64,000 nucleotides of DNA from Lachancea thermotolerans CBS 6340 (taxonomy: Eukaryota; Ascomycota; Saccharomycetes; Saccharomycetales; Saccharomycetaceae), in the NCBI RefSeq assembly GCF_000142805.1, contig NC_013084.1, positions 682,001-746,000 on the forward strand, in the 5' to 3' direction. Each line of letters starts with the position of its first letter. Position 1 is the first letter of the stretch. This document shows, in pieces, positions 61,308-64,000 of the stretch. The position numbers and the translations under genes were made by a program. The notes below the pieces were generated by a model. The model saw only the letters and a program-made list of their open reading frames with translations, was not told the origin of the DNA and made no database searches.

Positions 61308-62116
61308 AATTCCTAGTCATTTTTAAGTAGATCAAATTCAATTCAATTGATGAAGGGCACCTTGTCACAGCATCTTTTTAGCACGTGATGATATGTCATA
61401 CGTACCATTGGTGCTGAAACTGTCTATAAGTGTTTTAATGTTTTGGGCGCGCATTTCGATATTCAAGCAATGCAGTTGCTATATAATTTCATTTCTTGAA
61501 TTCCGAGTCCCCATATCAACAAAAAATACGTCACCTAAAATACGTAAAGGAAAGATGACCCTAAAGCCCTAGGAGTTATCAGTTTACGCACAAAACAAAG
61601 ATGTGAAAGAGAGCATGTAACTATTGAGAGGCTGAGAAACTAATCTCTGTTTTTGTCCGCCGGCCATAACTATGAAGCGGTTCTATCGCGAACAACAAGA
61701 ATGCCTTTGAACAGTTTTTCCCTTCCACCATTCATTCTTCTCTTGGATGCTCCTCACCTACTTTCTTACAGTCTGCGGCGTAATGAGCTAAAATCCGCAA
61801 ATCCTGTAGAATAGAATTGTCGTATGTTATTATGAGCTTCTGGATTATGATGAAGTTGGCGGTTAATAGCCTCTATACAGTCGCGATTATTCTTCTATCC
61901 GAGGATCCTTCTTCCTTTCTTCTACTTAATCTCATACTGAGCCTTGGATGCAGTAGTACTTATAGTTATAGATCCGGAGACCTAGAGCAAGCCTCATTAT
62001 CTCTGATGTTGTTCCTTCGTTGTCTCAGAATACCCTTGTTCCATTATTGTTTTATGACAAGAACTGATTTCAATCATCAATAAGTCCTACAGTTTAGCTC
62101 ACCTCTTCAACAAATT

Positions 62117-62208
62117 GCGGATTTAGCTCAGATGGGAGAGCGCCAGACTGAAGATAACTTCGGTCAATTGAAATCTGGAGGTCCTGTGTTCGATCCACAG
62201 AATTCGCA
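62117..62208 (+). tRNA. tRNA-Phe (anticodon GAA) with 19-nt intron
   Basis: Exon 1 is 62117-62153 (GCGGATTTAGCTCAG to ACTGAAG), intron 62154-62172, exon 2 62173-62208, ending GAATTCGCA. The mature length is 73 nt. The A box, the B box GTTCGATCC and the intron position one base after the anticodon agree with S. cerevisiae tRNA-Phe genes. A six-T terminator follows. Confidence 0.96.
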
Positions 62209-62428
62209 TTTTTTCATTGCAGCAAAATCTGCTCAGAATTCTTTTTAAAAAAGAACTCATAAGTCGTCAGTATTATATATTAATTAACCGGGAAGCATAT
62301 AGCAGGGAGCCTACTCTGTAGTGGTGCTATCGGATAGTTCGCGGGTCGGAAATCTTTTACTTTAAACCATGCACAGCACTTAAAAGGTCATAAACGGAGC
62401 TTTTGCTCAGCATTTCAACAAATCAATA

Positions 62429-62500
62429 GGGCGTGTGGTCTAGAGGTATGATTTCCGCTTAGGGTGCGGGAGGTCCCGGGTTCGAGTCCCGGCTCGCCCC
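62429..62500 (+). tRNA. tRNA-Pro (anticodon AGG)
   Basis: 72 nt, no intron. The 5' end is GGGCGTGTGGTC, the anticodon loop is TTAGGGT, the B box is GGTTCGAGTCCC and the 3' end is CTCGCCC plus discriminator C. It shares its acceptor stem and D arm with the tRNA-Pro(TGG) gene at 54.1 kb, including the T-T acceptor mismatch. Confidence 0.96.
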
Positions 62501-62916
62501 CTTGGATTTACTTTTTGTCTTTCTTGAAGACCTTTTAATAACCCAAACGTTGTCTATCCTGATTTTTAGTATTTAGCCTGGACGCTGGTTTTCTATACTA
62601 GAAAGCGCCATCCGTTGCATTTGGAAAGAAGTTTCGCAAAATCATTGTCTAATGATAATAGCGTTGAAGGTGCGATTATGGACAGCGAACAACCGTTAAG
62701 TACATCATCGTAGACGAAAATATTAACGCGTCAGCGAATTTTCAGCGATAATGTTGAACTCGAAAATATTTAAAATAGAATGTATTAAACTCAAGAAGAA
62801 GGTGGAGATAGACTCGCTAAAGAACCTTAGACCAGCCGGGCGACTGTCAGCTTCTATTTACCATAAACTGAAGCCTCGAGGTTTCTTTTCTGAGGCGTCT
62901 TTTTTAACTTTGCACA

Positions 62917-64000
62917 ATGGTAACAAGCAAGGCAGACTTGACTGCTGAGCAGAGAGGTCAGCTCTATGGTTATTTTTGCGAACTTAGAGACTTCTTTCAG
63001 GTGACAGGGACAAAGCACGATAGGTCGAACTCCGCGAGGGCACAGAAGGCAAGATCGAAACTCTTAAAGCTCTATCCCTCTCAGTTCTTTGAACTCAGCA
63101 CTGATGTTCACGACGAGCTTCAACGACGCATAGATGAAAACCAGGCCCAACCAGACCACCTCCTCCCCAAAGACACTTTCCATGTCAAGAGGAATCAGGC
63201 CCGCCAAAAGTTGGCCAACCTTTCGCAGTCGCGATTTAACGATCTCGTTGACGACATTCTTTATGAGATCAAAAGAAGAAACTACCACGAGAAGCCAGAA
63301 CATAAAGGAACTGACATTTCTGAAAAGTATAGTGGTGGAACCCCTACATCCTCTTCTCATTTTGAGGGCGTTTTCTCCGGGGACGAGGCGGGAAATCACA
63401 CAAAGGACACTGGTGAGACTAGCGACGCCAGTCAGGCTGATATACACAACCAGAAAAATGGTTACACTATCGCTCCCGAGATGGTCCTTAGCGACACTAA
63501 CGAAAGCCCATCGAAAATTACGCCAAATGCTTCTGTTCAAGCCTCCCAGGTTATACCAAAGAAGGCTTCTATTGAATGGAGCTCCGATGAGGAGGATGAA
63601 GATGATTCCCACAAACCTAAACAGGTTTCTGATAAAGAGCAAGACTCTCCAGTGAGCAACTCTCAGACCGGCGAGACAACAATACAGAGCCCGCTTTTTT
63701 CCTCGAAAGATGCTGATAGATTGCATTTTTCTGAGAATGAAAACGGTTTTAATAAACATGCCAGCCCCTCTAGGGAAGAAAACTACACCTTTAGCGAAGA
63801 ATTTTCTTCCCAAAGTCCTCTATTCTCGTCAAGCAAGAAGACAAAGCGCTTCTCCGAGTTGGAAGATGATCTCAACCACAGCAGAAAGTCCATTAGTGGG
63901 AATGAAAACGGGCTTCTTGGACAATCTCCTCCACAAAGCCCGCTTTTCTCACTACAGCATAGAGAGACCGATGGCAATCCTGAGCTGCTATCTGCCTCAG
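62917..64000 (+). CDS. SPA2: SPA2, polarisome scaffold, 5' part only
   Basis: 361 codons are visible from the ATG at 62917; the gene continues past the window. The N-terminal Spa2 homology domain has its two repeats at about residues 40-71 (ARAQKARSKLLKLYPSQFFELSTDV...) and 93-121 (NQARQKLANLSQSRFNDLVDDI...), as in GIT proteins. After residue 130 the sequence is polar and low-complexity, with three QSPLFS motifs (residues 257, 299, 340). Spa2 scaffolds Bni1, Pea2, Bud6 and cell-wall MAPK components at growth sites. POM33-HIF1-SPA2 matches YLL023-YLL021 apart from the CDC3 insertion. Confidence 0.94.
   Translation, partial: MVTSKADLTAEQRGQLYGYFCELRDFFQVTGTKHDRSNSARAQKARSKLLKLYPSQFFELSTDVHDELQRRIDENQAQPDHLLPKDTFHVKRNQARQKLANLSQSRFNDLVDDILYEIKRRNYHEKPEHKGTDISEKYSGGTPTSSSHFEGVFSGDEAGNHTKDTGETSDASQADIHNQKNGYTIAPEMVLSDTNESPSKITPNASVQASQVIPKKASIEWSSDEEDEDDSHKPKQVSDKEQDSPVSNSQTGETTIQSPLFSSKDADRLHFSENENGFNKHASPSREENYTFSEEFSSQSPLFSSSKKTKRFSELEDDLNHSRKSISGNENGLLGQSPPQSPLFSLQHRETDGNPELLSAS

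Larger units (their letters stand above)
61308..62916. other. CDC3-SPA2 interval with two tRNA genes
   Basis: 1.6 kb holding tRNA-Phe and tRNA-Pro(AGG). The 88-codon ORF at 61817-62083 and the 65-codon ORF at 62751-62948 (overlapping the SPA2 start) have no recognisable features. The last 400 bases should contain the SPA2 promoter. Confidence 0.45.

Noticed and set aside
63064-63813. 249-codon minus-strand ORF opposite SPA2
   Set aside because: The plus-strand frame carries the Spa2 homology domain; this one is its antisense shadow.

Overview
The window is nuclear DNA of a budding yeast of the family Saccharomycetaceae. Almost every protein is a close relative of a named Saccharomyces cerevisiae protein. 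Genes are dense, introns are few and short with GTATGT-like and TACTAAC-like signals, and CTG reads as leucine (for example in LSM2 and SSA), so this is not a CTG-clade yeast. Gene order interleaves blocks that in S. cerevisiae lie on different chromosomes (YER139-143 beside YDR061-065; YBL015-026 set between YER136 and YER134; YLL021-024). That is the pattern expected of a lineage that did not undergo the whole-genome duplication; a Lachancea-like species is my best guess. I see no centromere, telomere or intact transposon.

Region 1 (1-18.6 kb): DDI1 (cut by the window edge) and MAG1 diverge from one intergenic region. They are followed by COX15 (heme A synthesis), EMP65 and RTR1 (divergent pair), RRG1, intron-containing RPS13, AIM7, LCB2 (first step of sphingolipid synthesis), a tandem ABC ATPase (YDR061W type) and an MNN1-family mannosyltransferase.

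Region 2 (19.9-29 kb): GDI1, intron-containing LSM2, an unrecognised zinc-knuckle protein, a GC-rich stretch with a structured element and a small S/TP-rich ORF, RRN10, NCL1 (RRPE and PAC motifs upstream) and MCM2.

Region 3 (29-34.4 kb): a 2.6 kb gene-free stretch, then a UBR-box/PHD protein and a mitochondrial-looking succinate-semialdehyde dehydrogenase. These separate MCM2 from PIM1, which are neighbours in S. cerevisiae.

Region 4 (34.4-51.8 kb): PIM1 (Lon; PACE motif upstream), HAP3 and RFT1 (divergent), APN2, POP8 (two-exon gene reconstructed here), PEP1/VPS10, FUS3 and ACH1, collinear with YBL022-YBL015.

Region 5 (51.8-64 kb): five tRNA genes (Ile-AAT, Lys-CTT, Pro-TGG with intron, Phe-GAA with intron, Pro-AGG), a YER134C-type phosphatase, an SSA HSP70 with heat-shock elements, POM33, HIF1, the septin CDC3 and the 5' part of SPA2, which runs off the window.

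Most genes are single-copy housekeeping genes, not one pathway. Functional groupings: mitochondria (COX15, RRG1, PIM1, SSADH, ACH1, HAP3 as regulator), genome maintenance (MAG1, APN2, MCM2, DDI1), RNA processing and ribosomes (RPS13, RRN10, NCL1, LSM2, POP8), secretory traffic and glycosylation (GDI1, PEP1, EMP65, RFT1, MNN1) and polarity or mating (FUS3, CDC3, SPA2). The least explained sequence is 22.3-23.6 kb, the 29.0-31.6 kb gap and the 49.3 kb dyad cluster.
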